Positions 42,046 to 50,963 of a stretch of DNA of 64,000 nucleotides are shown here, piece after piece (the first letter of the stretch is position 1; every line of letters begins with the position of its first letter). A program made the translations under genes and the position numbers. Source of the DNA: Polaribacter vadi (GTDB taxonomy: Bacteria; Bacteroidota; Bacteroidia; Flavobacteriales; Flavobacteriaceae); the NCBI RefSeq assembly GCF_018861005.1, contig NZ_JAHKQL010000034.1, positions 1-64,000 on the forward strand, in the 5' to 3' direction. Below the pieces are notes generated by a model. The model worked only from the letters and a program-made list of their open reading frames with translations, did no database searches and was not told the origin of the DNA.

Positions 42046-43317
42046 ATGAAAAGACAATACATAATTTTAGCGATATTGTTAGTAAGCTTTCAATTTGTAA
42101 ATGCACAGTTTACATTAGATGGAGAATTTAGACCACGTACAGAATATAGAAACGGATTTGGTAGTTTAATTCCTGATGCATCAGATGCAGGTTTTGGAAT
42201 ATCTACAAGAGCAAGATTAAATGCAGGTTTTAAAACAGATTCATATAACGTTTTTATTAGTTTGCAAGATGTAATGGTTTGGGGAGAAAACAGACAAATT
42301 TTGCCTTATGATGCTAACAATTCATTTGCAGTTTTCCAAGCTTGGGCATCTCTTAAGTTAGGAGAAAATACAACTACAAAAATTGGTCGTCAAGTACTTT
42401 CTTACGATGATCAAAGAATTTTAGGAGGTTTAGATTGGGCACAACAAGGTAGAAATCATGATGCAGCATTAATTAAATATAAAAAGGATAAATTTATGTT
42501 AGATTTTGCGTTTGCTTTTAATCAAGATTACTCAAACCCAACAGGTTTTATTTCATCAGGTACAGCATATAATACAACTGGTTTTTTCTCATATAAAACA
42601 ATGCAAATGTTATATATGAAACAAAGTTGGGAGAAATTTACAGGTAGTTTATTACTTTTAAATAATGGTTTTCAAGAATTTGATGCAGCAAGTGCAGCAG
42701 ATGGTGTAAGTAATTTACAAACTATTGGTACACATTTAAACTACAAATCTGGTAGTTTTGGTTTGGCTGCTAACGCTTTTTTACAAACAGGTAAAAGACA
42801 AGGAGCTGTAGATGTAAAAGGAGCTTATTTATTTAGTTTAGATGCATCACTTAAAGCATCAGATAAAGTTACTTTAGGAGCAGGTATAGAATCTATAAGT
42901 GGTAATGATGGTGCAGCAGGAGAAACAGGAGCGTTCTTCCCTTTATATGGTACAAATCATAAATTTAATGGTTTTATGGATTATTTCTATGTAGGTAATC
43001 ATGCAAACTCAATTGGTTTAGTAGATTTTCATGTAAGTGCTAATTTTAATTTAGGTAAAGGTTCTAGTTTGTTAGTAAAAGCATTAAATTTTAGTGGAGA
43101 GCAAGCTTTAGCTAGTGGAGAAAAATCTTTGGGAACAGAGGTAGATTTAGTATACAAAAAGAAGTTTAAAGGTTACGCTTTAGTTGCAGGTTATTCTCAA
43201 ATGTTTGCTTCTGATGGTATGTATGAATTAAAAGGAGTAACAGAAGCTGCAGCTGCAGGTACTCAAAATTGGGCTTGGGTTATGTTAGTCATTAAACCGA
43301 AGTTTTTAGGAAAATAA
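42046..43317 (+). CDS. Outer-membrane porin, alginate_export family
   Basis: A 423-residue predicted 18-stranded-type beta-barrel protein with a signal peptide (cleavage at about 20, FVNA-QFT). The N-terminus of the mature form, FTLDGEFRPRTEYRNGFG, and WASLKLGENTTTKIGRQVLSYDDQRILGG are typical of the alginate_export/AlgE-like domain used broadly by Bacteroidota. The rest consists of alternating strands to the last one (NWAWVMLVIKPKF). Position directly after the nitrate ABC genes and before the operon terminator suggests that it lets nitrate across the outer membrane. That role is inferred from context; the family name does not imply alginate here. Confidence 0.85.
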   Translation: MKRQYIILAILLVSFQFVNAQFTLDGEFRPRTEYRNGFGSLIPDASDAGFGISTRARLNAGFKTDSYNVFISLQDVMVWGENRQILPYDANNSFAVFQAWASLKLGENTTTKIGRQVLSYDDQRILGGLDWAQQGRNHDAALIKYKKDKFMLDFAFAFNQDYSNPTGFISSGTAYNTTGFFSYKTMQMLYMKQSWEKFTGSLLLLNNGFQEFDAASAADGVSNLQTIGTHLNYKSGSFGLAANAFLQTGKRQGAVDVKGAYLFSLDASLKASDKVTLGAGIESISGNDGAAGETGAFFPLYGTNHKFNGFMDYFYVGNHANSIGLVDFHVSANFNLGKGSSLLVKALNFSGEQALASGEKSLGTEVDLVYKKKFKGYALVAGYSQMFASDGMYELKGVTEAAAAGTQNWAWVMLVIKPKFLGK

Positions 43318-43354
43318 ATAAACTTTTTATTATTTGAATTTGATAATTAGCTAT

Positions 43355-43384
43355 AGGCTGTTCTACGTAGAACAGCCTTTTTTT
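43355..43384 (+). terminator. Terminator of the nrt operon
   Basis: Perfect 24-nt palindrome AGGCTGTTCTAC/GTAGAACAGCCT (43355-43378), followed by T at 43378-43384. It marks the end of the nitrate island. Confidence 0.9.
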
Positions 43385-43527
43385 ATAAAATAAAACTTGA
43401 CTTTACTTAAAAAAGTATATTGTTGAGGTCTACTTGTATTATCAAAAAAAAACAATTAATTGTATAAATTAAGTTATTTGTTGTGTTGGTTTATGTTCTA
43501 GCTATTACTATTCTTTTGAATATATAG

Positions 43528-43535
43528 TATATTTG
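43528..43535 (+). promoter_or_regulatory. -7 box (TATATTTG) of the symporter gene
   Basis: An exact TAnnTTTG match, 39 bp before the ATG at 43575. No well-spaced -33 TTG was found. Confidence 0.45.
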
Positions 43536-43574
43536 AGTCTTAAAAATTAACTAAACAAATAATAAAAAACAATT

Positions 43575-45203
43575 ATGACAGCAGGATTTGATATGTGGGA
43601 CTATGTGGTTTTTGTGGCTTACGCCATTTTAATTTTAGGTGTAGGTTTATGGGTTTCACGTGATAAAAAAGGGCATCAAAAAAATGCAGAAGATTATTTC
43701 TTAGCGAGTAAATCTTTACCTTGGTGGGCTATTGGTACATCTTTAATTGCAGCAAATATATCAGCAGAACAGTTTATAGGTATGTCTGGTTCTGGTTTTG
43801 CATTGGGTATTGCAATTGCTTCTTATGAGTGGATGGCAGCCTTAACTTTAATTATTGTAGGTAAATACTTTTTACCGATTTTTATTGAAAAAGGCTTATA
43901 TACAATTCCTGAATTTGTTGAAAAACGTTTTTCAACAAACTTAAAAACCATTTTAGCGCTTTTTTGGTTGGCATTATACATTTTTGTAAACTTAGCTTCT
44001 GTTCTTTATTTAGGAGGATTAGCCATAGAAACTATTATGGGTGTAGATATGATGTATGCTATAATAGGTTTGGCATTATTTGCAGCTGCATATTCTTTAT
44101 ATGGTGGTTTATCTGCAGTTGCTTGGACAGATGTTATACAGGTAGTTTTCTTAGTTTTAGGAGGATTAATAACCACATATTTAGCCTTAAATACAGTATC
44201 TGGAGGTGAAGGAATGATAGCTGGTTTCTCTAAAGTGTGGGAAGCTGCACCAGAAAAGTTTCATATGATTTTAGAAGAAAGCAATGAAAACTATGTAAAC
44301 TTACCAGGAATTTGGGTTTTAGTTGGTGGTTTATGGGTTGCCAATTTATATTATTGGGGATTCAATCAATATATAATTCAAAGAACTTTAGCAGCAAAAT
44401 CTTTAAAAGAATCTCAAAAAGGGATTTTATTAGCTGCATTTTTAAAATTAATTATTCCATTAATAGTTGTTGTACCAGGTATTGCAGCTTATGTTATGGT
44501 AAATGATCCTGCAATTATGGCAAATTTAGGTGAAGTTGGTATGTTAAATACACCTTCTCCAGAACAAGCAGATAAAGCTTATCCTTGGTTATTACAATTT
44601 TTACCTACAGGATTAAAAGGTGTAGCTTTTGCTGCATTAGCTGCTGCTGTTGTTTCTTCTTTAGCATCTATGTTAAATTCAACTTCTACCATTTTTACGA
44701 TGGATATTTACAAGCAATACATCAATAAAAATGCAAATGATAAACAAACTGTAAATGTGGGAAGAATTTCTGCTGCAGTCTCATTATTGATTGCTGTAAT
44801 TGTTGCTCCTTTATTAGGGGGTATAGATCAAGCTTTTCAATTTATACAAGAGTGGACAGGTATTGTAAGTCCTGGTATTTTAGCTGTATTTATGTTAGGT
44901 TTATTTTGGAAAAAAACTACTAACAACGCAGCAATTTGGGGAGCTATTTTATCAATTCCGATTGCACTAGCTTTAAAATTCATTCCAATTGCGGCTTTAG
45001 AGCCTTGGATGCATCAAATGGGAATTGCAACTTTATTATCTATGGCAGTAACTATGATATTAAGTTATTTACAGAACAAAGGTGCTGATGATGAAAAAGG
45101 TATAGAAATTTCTAAAAACCTATTTAAAACATCACCATTATTTAATATGGGGTCAATCGTAGTTTGTATTTTATTAGCAGTATTGTATTCTTTATTTTGG
45201 TAA
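43575..45203 (+). CDS. Sodium/solute symporter (SSS family, SGLT type)
   Basis: A 542-residue inner-membrane carrier with about 14 spans. The N-terminal VGLWVSRDKKGHQKNAEDYFLASKSLPWWAIGTSLIAANISAEQFIGMSGSG pattern is typical of the sugar (SGLT/vSGLT) branch of the sodium:solute symporters; AANISAEQ contains sodium-site residues. Conserved SSS features continue with LYGGLSAVAWTDVIQ and FAALAAAVVSSLASMLNSTSTIFTMDIY, the second sodium-site helix. The substrate is probably a sugar such as galactose or glucose; the gal operon lies 22 kb away on the other strand. Monocistronic, flanked by terminators. Confidence 0.9.
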   Translation: MTAGFDMWDYVVFVAYAILILGVGLWVSRDKKGHQKNAEDYFLASKSLPWWAIGTSLIAANISAEQFIGMSGSGFALGIAIASYEWMAALTLIIVGKYFLPIFIEKGLYTIPEFVEKRFSTNLKTILALFWLALYIFVNLASVLYLGGLAIETIMGVDMMYAIIGLALFAAAYSLYGGLSAVAWTDVIQVVFLVLGGLITTYLALNTVSGGEGMIAGFSKVWEAAPEKFHMILEESNENYVNLPGIWVLVGGLWVANLYYWGFNQYIIQRTLAAKSLKESQKGILLAAFLKLIIPLIVVVPGIAAYVMVNDPAIMANLGEVGMLNTPSPEQADKAYPWLLQFLPTGLKGVAFAALAAAVVSSLASMLNSTSTIFTMDIYKQYINKNANDKQTVNVGRISAAVSLLIAVIVAPLLGGIDQAFQFIQEWTGIVSPGILAVFMLGLFWKKTTNNAAIWGAILSIPIALALKFIPIAALEPWMHQMGIATLLSMAVTMILSYLQNKGADDEKGIEISKNLFKTSPLFNMGSIVVCILLAVLYSLFW

Positions 45204-45223
45204 AAATTAAATTAAAAATCAAT

Positions 45224-45257
45224 AAAAAAACGTCTAAAGAAATTTAGACGTTTTTTT
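45224..45257. terminator. Bidirectional terminator
   Basis: Stem CGTCTAAA/TTTAGACG (45231-45250) extended by seven A on the left and seven T on the right, serving the symporter (plus) and the thioesterase (minus). Confidence 0.88.
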
Positions 45258-45264
45258 ATTGTAA

Positions 45265-45708
45265 TTATTTTTTTAGAATTATTTCTTCATAATCATCACT
45301 TTTGTCTGCTGCTAAAAATAAATGTTGAGCTTCTTTTGGAGGTACTGTTAACTTACGAGTTTTTAAATCTAACCAAGCACCGTAAACTTTTACAATTGCT
45401 GATAATTTACCTGCTTGATTAAAGATTTCATGAGTAATTTTCCAGCGTTCATTGTTTTTAGAAAGACCTAATATTTTAAAGTTTGCAGAAATATTTTCGC
45501 CAATATAAATTTCTTTTCTAAAAGAAGTTTCTTCTGTAAAAAGTATTGGTCCGATATTGTGTTTGCTAAAATCTTCTAACGTAAAGTTTTGGCCTGCAAA
45601 AAAACGAACTCTTACTTCTGCTGCATAATCATTATAGGCTGTATGACGCATGTGCCTGTTTGGGTCAAAATCTGACCATTTTGTTGTAAAGTTTACTTTA
45701 AATTCCAT
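45265..45708 (-). CDS. Acyl-CoA thioesterase, hot-dog fold (4HBT-like)
   Basis: A 147-residue hot-dog-fold protein that probably hydrolyses an acyl-CoA or acyl-ACP thioester. The family's FadM/4HBT motif is visible as WSDFDPNRHMRHTAYNDYA, in which the first D, N and H correspond to the catalytic and helix-start positions. ETSFRKEIYIGENI and KITHEIFNQAGKLSAIVKVYGAWLDLKTRK are the usual later strands. Substrate unknown. It follows the terminator of the Prc-like protease gene, so it has its own transcript. Confidence 0.85.
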   Translation of the reverse strand: MEFKVNFTTKWSDFDPNRHMRHTAYNDYAAEVRVRFFAGQNFTLEDFSKHNIGPILFTEETSFRKEIYIGENISANFKILGLSKNNERWKITHEIFNQAGKLSAIVKVYGAWLDLKTRKLTVPPKEAQHLFLAADKSDDYEEIILKK

Positions 45709-45720
45709 AGTTCAAAAATA

Positions 45721-45752
45721 AAAAACCTGATAAGTTATAGAAACTTATCAGG
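45721..45752 (-). terminator. Terminator of the Prc-like protease gene
   Basis: Stem CCTGATAAGTT/AACTTATCAGG (45726-45752), loop ATAGA, with a T-run on the minus strand (A at 45721-45725). Confidence 0.85.
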
Positions 45753-45776
45753 CTTAAAAATTAATTTTAATAATTG

Positions 45777-47915
45777 TTAATGTTTAACAATGTCTGTTTT
45801 TTCTTTTAATTTTAATTCGCTTAAAACATTTAGAGCTTCAGATATATACATATCTTTAGATAAATTTTTGTGCCAAGCAACTCTTTTATCTTTTAAATCT
45901 TCATTTTCTTTAAATAAAGATTGTTCGTATTTTGGTGAAGTAAAGGTTAAATTAGATTTGTAATCAAAAACAGATTTAAACTTTTCTGCTTCTTTTTCTC
46001 TAGTTTCACTTTCTTTAAAAAATGTTTTATAATTTAATGAATATGAAGTGTCATCTTGGTTTTTCTTAAGCCATTTTGCATATTCATTTACTAATTTAAA
46101 GTTATCGCTATTTGCAATTCTTTGTTTACTATTATATACTACATCATTAAAATTAGTGTAAGAATTTGTTTGAGTAAAGTTGGCTTGTGGTACTTTGTCC
46201 CAATCTAAAGCATCTTCTAAATCACGCTCACCATATTTCATATAACTCAATCTGCTTGGCATTGCAATATCAGAGTAAACACCTTCTTTTTGAGTAGAAC
46301 CACCATTAACTCTGTAGAATTTTTGAATTGTCATTTTTAAATAACCTAAGTCGCCTTCATATTTTTGATAAAATTGATTGATAGGTAATACATTTTGCAC
46401 AGTTCCTTTACCATAAGTTTGGTTACCACCTAAAATAATACCTCTTTTATAGTCTTGCATTGCAGCTGCAAAGATTTCTGATGCAGATGCAGAAAATTCA
46501 TTTACCAAAACAACAACTGCTCCATCCCATTGCATTTTAGGATCTATATCATTTTTAATAATTGGGCTTTCTCCTCTGTATTTTACTTGTACAACTGGGC
46601 CTTCATCAATAAATAAACCAGATATTTCTATGGCAGTTTTTAAAGAACCACCACCATTATTTCTTAAATCGATAATTAAACCATTAACACCTTCTGCTTT
46701 TAATCTTTCAATTTCCTTTTCCATATCTTTTGCAGAATCTCTGTAATTGTTATCAGAAAAGTCGATGTAAAAACTTGGTAAATCTATAATGGCATATTTT
46801 TTTCCGTTCTTTTCTACAATGCTCGATTTTACAAAAGTTTCATCAAGCTGTACAACATCTCTAATAATAGAAATTACTTTGGTAGAACCATCTAATTTTT
46901 TCTTAACAGTTAATTGTACTTCTGTTCCTTTTTTTCCTTTTATAAATTTAATGGCATCATCTAAACGCATACCAACAATATCCAAAGGTTCTTCATCACC
47001 TTGTGCTACTTTTAAAATAATATCTCCAGGTTCTAATTCGCCCTGTTTAGAAGCAGGTCCACCAGCAACCAATTCAAAAACGTGTGTGTAAATTCCCTTT
47101 TTTTGTAAACGCGCTCCAATACCTTCTAATTTACCAGAAATGGTTTGGTCAAAACGTTCTTTTATTGAAGGGTCCATATAAGTTGTATGAGGGTCAAAAG
47201 CACCAACAACCGAATTTAAGAAAGTAGAAAACCAATCATCATGTTCTAATTCTTCAATTCTAATATACAATTCATCCATATTTTCTAGCACTTTAGCTCT
47301 CGATTCTTTTTCTAAATTGGCAAAAGATTTTGGTTTAAATGTTTTGTCTTTTTTAAGTTTATCTTCTTGTAAGTCAGTTTGTTCTTCGATTCTGCTTAGA
47401 GTTTGTAATTTTAATTGCTTTCTCCAATAATCAATTAATTCATTATCATTTTTAGCAAAAGGAACTTTCTCATAATCTAAATCAATAACTTCATTTTTGT
47501 TAAAATTAAATGGCTGAGCTAATAGTTCTCCATAATAAGATTTTGCATTTTTAATTTTACTTAAAAAACGCCCGTAAACTAATTTGTAAAAAGTTAAATC
47601 GTCTTGTAAAAGCTGATTGTCTATTTGATATTTATATTTCGAAAACTCTTTAATATCTTTTTGAGTAAAATATCTTTTGTTGCTATCTAAACCATCAATA
47701 AAAGAATTAAAAACATGTTCAGAAAAATCATCATTCATATCTTTAACTACAAAATGACCTCTTGTTAAAATGTTTTTTAGTACAAAAATTAAAACTTTGT
47801 CTTTTTCAGGATCAAGGTTTGTTATTTCATTATTTTCTGATGCATTTATAGACATGCTATTTATAAACAATACAAATGCTAATAAAATGGTACTTAACTT
47901 AAATTTCGTCTTCAT
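45777..47915 (-). CDS. prc: C-terminal processing protease (Prc/Tsp, S41A)
   Basis: A 712-residue periplasmic serine protease with a signal peptide (about 1-25). The N-terminal helical region (about 40-235) is followed by a PDZ domain (about 240-330) that picks C-terminal tails, then the S41 catalytic core with S477 (middle serine of FSASASE), D488 and K503, spaced like the E. coli Tsp triad S430/D441/K455 with one extra residue before the lysine. The C-terminal part (about 560-712) corresponds to the DUF3340 domain of Tsp. It degrades or trims envelope proteins, probably peptidoglycan hydrolases. Single gene with its own terminator. Confidence 0.94.
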   Translation of the reverse strand: MKTKFKLSTILLAFVLFINSMSINASENNEITNLDPEKDKVLIFVLKNILTRGHFVVKDMNDDFSEHVFNSFIDGLDSNKRYFTQKDIKEFSKYKYQIDNQLLQDDLTFYKLVYGRFLSKIKNAKSYYGELLAQPFNFNKNEVIDLDYEKVPFAKNDNELIDYWRKQLKLQTLSRIEEQTDLQEDKLKKDKTFKPKSFANLEKESRAKVLENMDELYIRIEELEHDDWFSTFLNSVVGAFDPHTTYMDPSIKERFDQTISGKLEGIGARLQKKGIYTHVFELVAGGPASKQGELEPGDIILKVAQGDEEPLDIVGMRLDDAIKFIKGKKGTEVQLTVKKKLDGSTKVISIIRDVVQLDETFVKSSIVEKNGKKYAIIDLPSFYIDFSDNNYRDSAKDMEKEIERLKAEGVNGLIIDLRNNGGGSLKTAIEISGLFIDEGPVVQVKYRGESPIIKNDIDPKMQWDGAVVVLVNEFSASASEIFAAAMQDYKRGIILGGNQTYGKGTVQNVLPINQFYQKYEGDLGYLKMTIQKFYRVNGGSTQKEGVYSDIAMPSRLSYMKYGERDLEDALDWDKVPQANFTQTNSYTNFNDVVYNSKQRIANSDNFKLVNEYAKWLKKNQDDTSYSLNYKTFFKESETREKEAEKFKSVFDYKSNLTFTSPKYEQSLFKENEDLKDKRVAWHKNLSKDMYISEALNVLSELKLKEKTDIVKH

Positions 47916-48274
47916 AAATCTACTGTCGTTATTTTTATTTAAAAATTACTAATATTACTTGCTAATCTACTAAAATAGTGCCAAATTATTTAAGAATCAA
48001 CACTTTTTATAATTACCTCTAAAATTTAAGAGATAATTAAGGTTTCTAATTTTATAGAAATTTAAACAGAATATTATATAATTAAGATTAAAAGAAAAGT
48101 ATTTGTTTTTTTAATGAGTTAAATATTTTTTCTGTTTAATTCTTTGTTATTTAACTAACAATATTACTTAAAAATAGAGGTTTTCAATCTTTACAAAATG
48201 TTAAAAAGAAATTCGATTAAAATAAATTACATTTGTTTAAAAGACTTAAATTTAAAATCTAAAAATTATTCTTT
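47916..48274. promoter_or_regulatory. Divergent intergenic region prc/surE
   Basis: A 359-bp very AT-rich gap between divergent genes. TACATTTG at 48228-48235 is an exact -7 box for surE, 40 bp before its ATG. I found no exact -7 box for the protease gene. A weak imperfect inverted repeat (ATTACCTCT at 48012-48020 with AGAGATAAT at 48029-48037) is the only other structure. Confidence 0.45.
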
Positions 48275-49045
48275 ATGAATGAAAGACCTTTGATTTTAGT
48301 AACAAATGATGATGGAATTACAGCTCCAGGAATTAGAGCGCTTATTAAAATAATGAACAAAATTGGAGAAGTTGTAGTTGTTGCTCCTGATAGCCCACAA
48401 AGTGGAATGGGACATGCAATTACTGTTGATAATGTGTTGACTTGTAATCCTATAACTATAGATGATGGACCTCAGTTAGAATATACGTGTTCTGGTACAC
48501 CTGCAGATTGTGTAAAAATGGCAATTAGTGAAATTCTTAATAAAAAACCAGATTTGTGTGTTTCTGGTATTAATCATGGACCAAATTCATCTATAAATGT
48601 TATTTATTCTGGTACAATGAGTGCTGCAATAGAAGCTGGTATAGAAGGGATTCCTGCAATTGGTTTTTCTTTATTAGATTTTAAATGGCATGCAGATTTT
48701 AAATCTTGTGAAAACTTTGTAAAAAACATTACCTTAAATACCTTGTTAAATGGTTTACCAGAAGGTATTGTTTTAAACGTAAATATTCCTGATTTAAAAG
48801 AAGAGGAAATAAAAGGAACAAAAATTTGCAGACAAGCAATGGGAGTTTGGAAAGAAGATTTTGACAAAAGAAAAAGTCCTTTTGGTAAAGAATATTATTG
48901 GCTTTCTGGCGAGTTTGTAAACAGAGATAAAGGTCAGGACACAGATATTTATGCGTTAGAAAATGGTTACATTTCTATAGTACCTGTTCAGTTCGATTTA
49001 ACTGCACATCATATGATTCAAAAATTAAATTCTTGGGAACTGTAA
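48275..49045 (+). CDS. surE: 5'/3'-nucleotidase SurE
   Basis: A 256-residue metal-dependent nucleotidase removing phosphate from nucleoside monophosphates, in the cytosol. The N-terminal LVTNDDGITAPGI carries the metal-binding D12 and D13, PDSPQSGMGHAIT the metal-site serine, and SGINHGPN the catalytic Asn block. GTMSAAIEAGIEGIPAIGFS is the dimer signature. Length matches the family (about 250). It begins a run with a small membrane protein, lpxB and an NlpC/P60 lipoprotein, with overlaps or tiny gaps, so one transcript is likely. Confidence 0.95.
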   Translation: MNERPLILVTNDDGITAPGIRALIKIMNKIGEVVVVAPDSPQSGMGHAITVDNVLTCNPITIDDGPQLEYTCSGTPADCVKMAISEILNKKPDLCVSGINHGPNSSINVIYSGTMSAAIEAGIEGIPAIGFSLLDFKWHADFKSCENFVKNITLNTLLNGLPEGIVLNVNIPDLKEEEIKGTKICRQAMGVWKEDFDKRKSPFGKEYYWLSGEFVNRDKGQDTDIYALENGYISIVPVQFDLTAHHMIQKLNSWEL

Positions 49046-49320
49046 AAAAAGAAATATTCATAGGAGTTTTAGTGGCTTTATTTGCCACGCTTGCTGGTTG
49101 TTATTTATATGTAGAATATTTTTCTAATGTAGGTTTTAATGAGACTTTGCAATTGATAGAAGATGGAGATTTATATGGTAAAATTCTATCTATAGCTGCA
49201 ATTCCTAATTTATTTGTGTTCTTAATTTTTATCAAAAAGAAACAAGATAATAGAGCAAAAGGTGTGTTAATGACAACCATTTTTATTGCTTTAACCACCT
49301 TAATTTTAAAATTTATCTGA
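49033..49320 (+). CDS. Small membrane protein between surE and lpxB
   Basis: A 95-residue protein of unknown function with three hydrophobic segments: about 8-28, 50-65 and 78-94. The first of these is preceded by a basic MGTVKKE start. It begins at a TTG (49033) that overlaps the surE end by 13 bp, since no ATG is available before the first span, and its TGA overlaps the lpxB ATG (TGATG). This tight coupling and its conservation of hydrophobic pattern argue that it is real. A role near lipid A synthesis or in the envelope is only a guess from position. Confidence 0.65.
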   Translation: MGTVKKEIFIGVLVALFATLAGCYLYVEYFSNVGFNETLQLIEDGDLYGKILSIAAIPNLFVFLIFIKKKQDNRAKGVLMTTIFIALTTLILKFI

Positions 49321-50432
49321 TGAAATATTACATTATAGCAGGTGAAGCTTCAGGAGATTTACATGGTTCTAATTTAATGAGAGCCTTGTATAAAGAAGAT
49401 GCTGATGCAGATATTAAATTTTGGGGAGGAGATTTAATGAAAGCTGCTGGTGGTTATTTAGTAAGTCATTATAAAGAAAGAGCTTTTATGGGTTTTTTTG
49501 AAGTGCTAAAAAACTTAAATAAAATTCTAGTTTTTATTAAATTTTGTAAAAATGATATCGAATTATTTCAACCAGATGTAATTATTTTTATAGACAATTC
49601 TGGTTTTAATTTACGAATTGCAAAATGGGCAAAAAGAAAAGGTTTTAAAACCAATTATTACATTTCTCCACAAGTTTGGGCAAGTAGAGCTACAAGGGTT
49701 AAAGGGATAAAAAGAGATGTAGATAAAATGTTTGTGATTTTACCTTTCGAAAAAGAGTTTTATAAAAAATTCGATTATAATGTAGAGTTTGTTGGTCATC
49801 CTTTAATTGATGCCATTGCAGATAGAGAGCAAACAGATGTAGAAAAATTTAGAGAAGAACATAATTTAGGTAATGAGCCAATAATTGCTTTATTACCAGG
49901 AAGTAGAAAACAAGAAATCACCAAAATGCTTTCTGTAATGTTGTCTTTGGTAGACGATTATCCTAATTATAAATTTGTAATTGGTGGTGCACCAAGTCAA
50001 GATTTTTCTTTTTATCAAAATATAATTGGTACTAAAAGAGTAAGTTTTATAAATAATAAAACCTATGATTTATTATCGGTTTCAAGTGCAGCTTTAGTAG
50101 CTTCTGGTACAGCAACTTTAGAAACAGCTTTGTTTAAAGTGCCACAAGTGGTTTGTTATAAAGGTAGTTTTATATCGTATCAAATAGCAAGAAGAATTGT
50201 AACTTTAAAATACATTTCTTTAGTAAATTTAATTATGGATAAAGAAGTTGTTACTGAATTGATTCAGAACGATTTTACCAAAACAAAACTTAAAAAAGAA
50301 TTGTCTAAAATACTCGATCAAGAACATCGAGAAAAATTGTTTTTGGACTATTTTGAACTAGAGAAAAAGTTAGGTGGTAAAGGAGCATCAGCAAAAACAG
50401 CAAAACTTATAGTAGAGAATTTAAAGGGTTAA
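49320..50432 (+). CDS. lpxB: Lipid-A-disaccharide synthase
   Basis: A 370-residue GT19 glycosyltransferase that joins UDP-2,3-diacylglucosamine and lipid X to form the lipid A disaccharide, at the cytosolic face of the inner membrane. Typical blocks are IAGEASGDLHGSNLMRAL (N-terminus), FWGGDLM, FIDNSGFNLRIAKWAKRKG, NYYISPQVWAS, FVGHPLIDAI and LLPGSRKQEI, with SGTATLETALF in the donor-binding half. It shares bases with the preceding small gene and is followed after 4 bp by the lipoprotein gene. Its presence shows a lipid A-containing outer membrane. Confidence 0.95.
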   Translation: MKYYIIAGEASGDLHGSNLMRALYKEDADADIKFWGGDLMKAAGGYLVSHYKERAFMGFFEVLKNLNKILVFIKFCKNDIELFQPDVIIFIDNSGFNLRIAKWAKRKGFKTNYYISPQVWASRATRVKGIKRDVDKMFVILPFEKEFYKKFDYNVEFVGHPLIDAIADREQTDVEKFREEHNLGNEPIIALLPGSRKQEITKMLSVMLSLVDDYPNYKFVIGGAPSQDFSFYQNIIGTKRVSFINNKTYDLLSVSSAALVASGTATLETALFKVPQVVCYKGSFISYQIARRIVTLKYISLVNLIMDKEVVTELIQNDFTKTKLKKELSKILDQEHREKLFLDYFELEKKLGGKGASAKTAKLIVENLKG

Positions 50433-50436
50433 GCCT

Positions 50437-50925
50437 ATGCAGAAAAAAATACTTTTTATACTATTCCTTTTTATTTTAAGTTCTTGTTCTTCTACAAACA
50501 GTGCTGTAAATTACCATAGTAAAACAAAATCTAAATCTATTACTAAAGCAGATATTGTTGTTGCAAATGCACTAAAATATAAAGGTGTAAAATACAAATA
50601 TGGAGGCACAACCAGAAAAGGGATGGATTGTTCTGGAGTTGTTTTTGTTTCTTTTGGAGCGGAAAATATTGCATTGCCAAGATCTTCTAGATACATGGCA
50701 AATGAAGGTAATAAAGTTGCTTTAGGTAAAGTTAAAAAAGGCGATTTATTATTCTTTAAAATAAGCAGAAGGTCAAACCAAATTAATCATGTGGGTTTGG
50801 TAACTGAGATTAAAAACGGACAAATTTTCTTTATACATGCAACAACTTCTAGAGGTGTAATTATTTCATCAATGTCAGAAAAATATTGGAAAAAAACCTT
50901 TGTAAAAGCGACTAATATACTGTAA
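50437..50925 (+). CDS. NlpC/P60 (C40) lipoprotein
   Basis: A 162-residue lipoprotein (lipobox cysteine C17, LFILSSCSS) with a single NlpC/P60 domain. The catalytic triad is C65 (KGMDCSGVVF), H118 (NQINHVGLVTE) and H134 (FFIHATTSRG). Such enzymes cut the D-Glu-meso-DAP link of peptidoglycan stem peptides. The short form, with only about 45 residues before the domain, is like E. coli Spr/MepS. Last gene of the surE-lpxB run, 38 bp before comEC. Confidence 0.92.
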   Translation: MQKKILFILFLFILSSCSSTNSAVNYHSKTKSKSITKADIVVANALKYKGVKYKYGGTTRKGMDCSGVVFVSFGAENIALPRSSRYMANEGNKVALGKVKKGDLLFFKISRRSNQINHVGLVTEIKNGQIFFIHATTSRGVIISSMSEKYWKKTFVKATNIL

Positions 50926-50963
50926 TAAAGTCTGTTAAAAATTTAGTATCTTTATCAAGCTAT

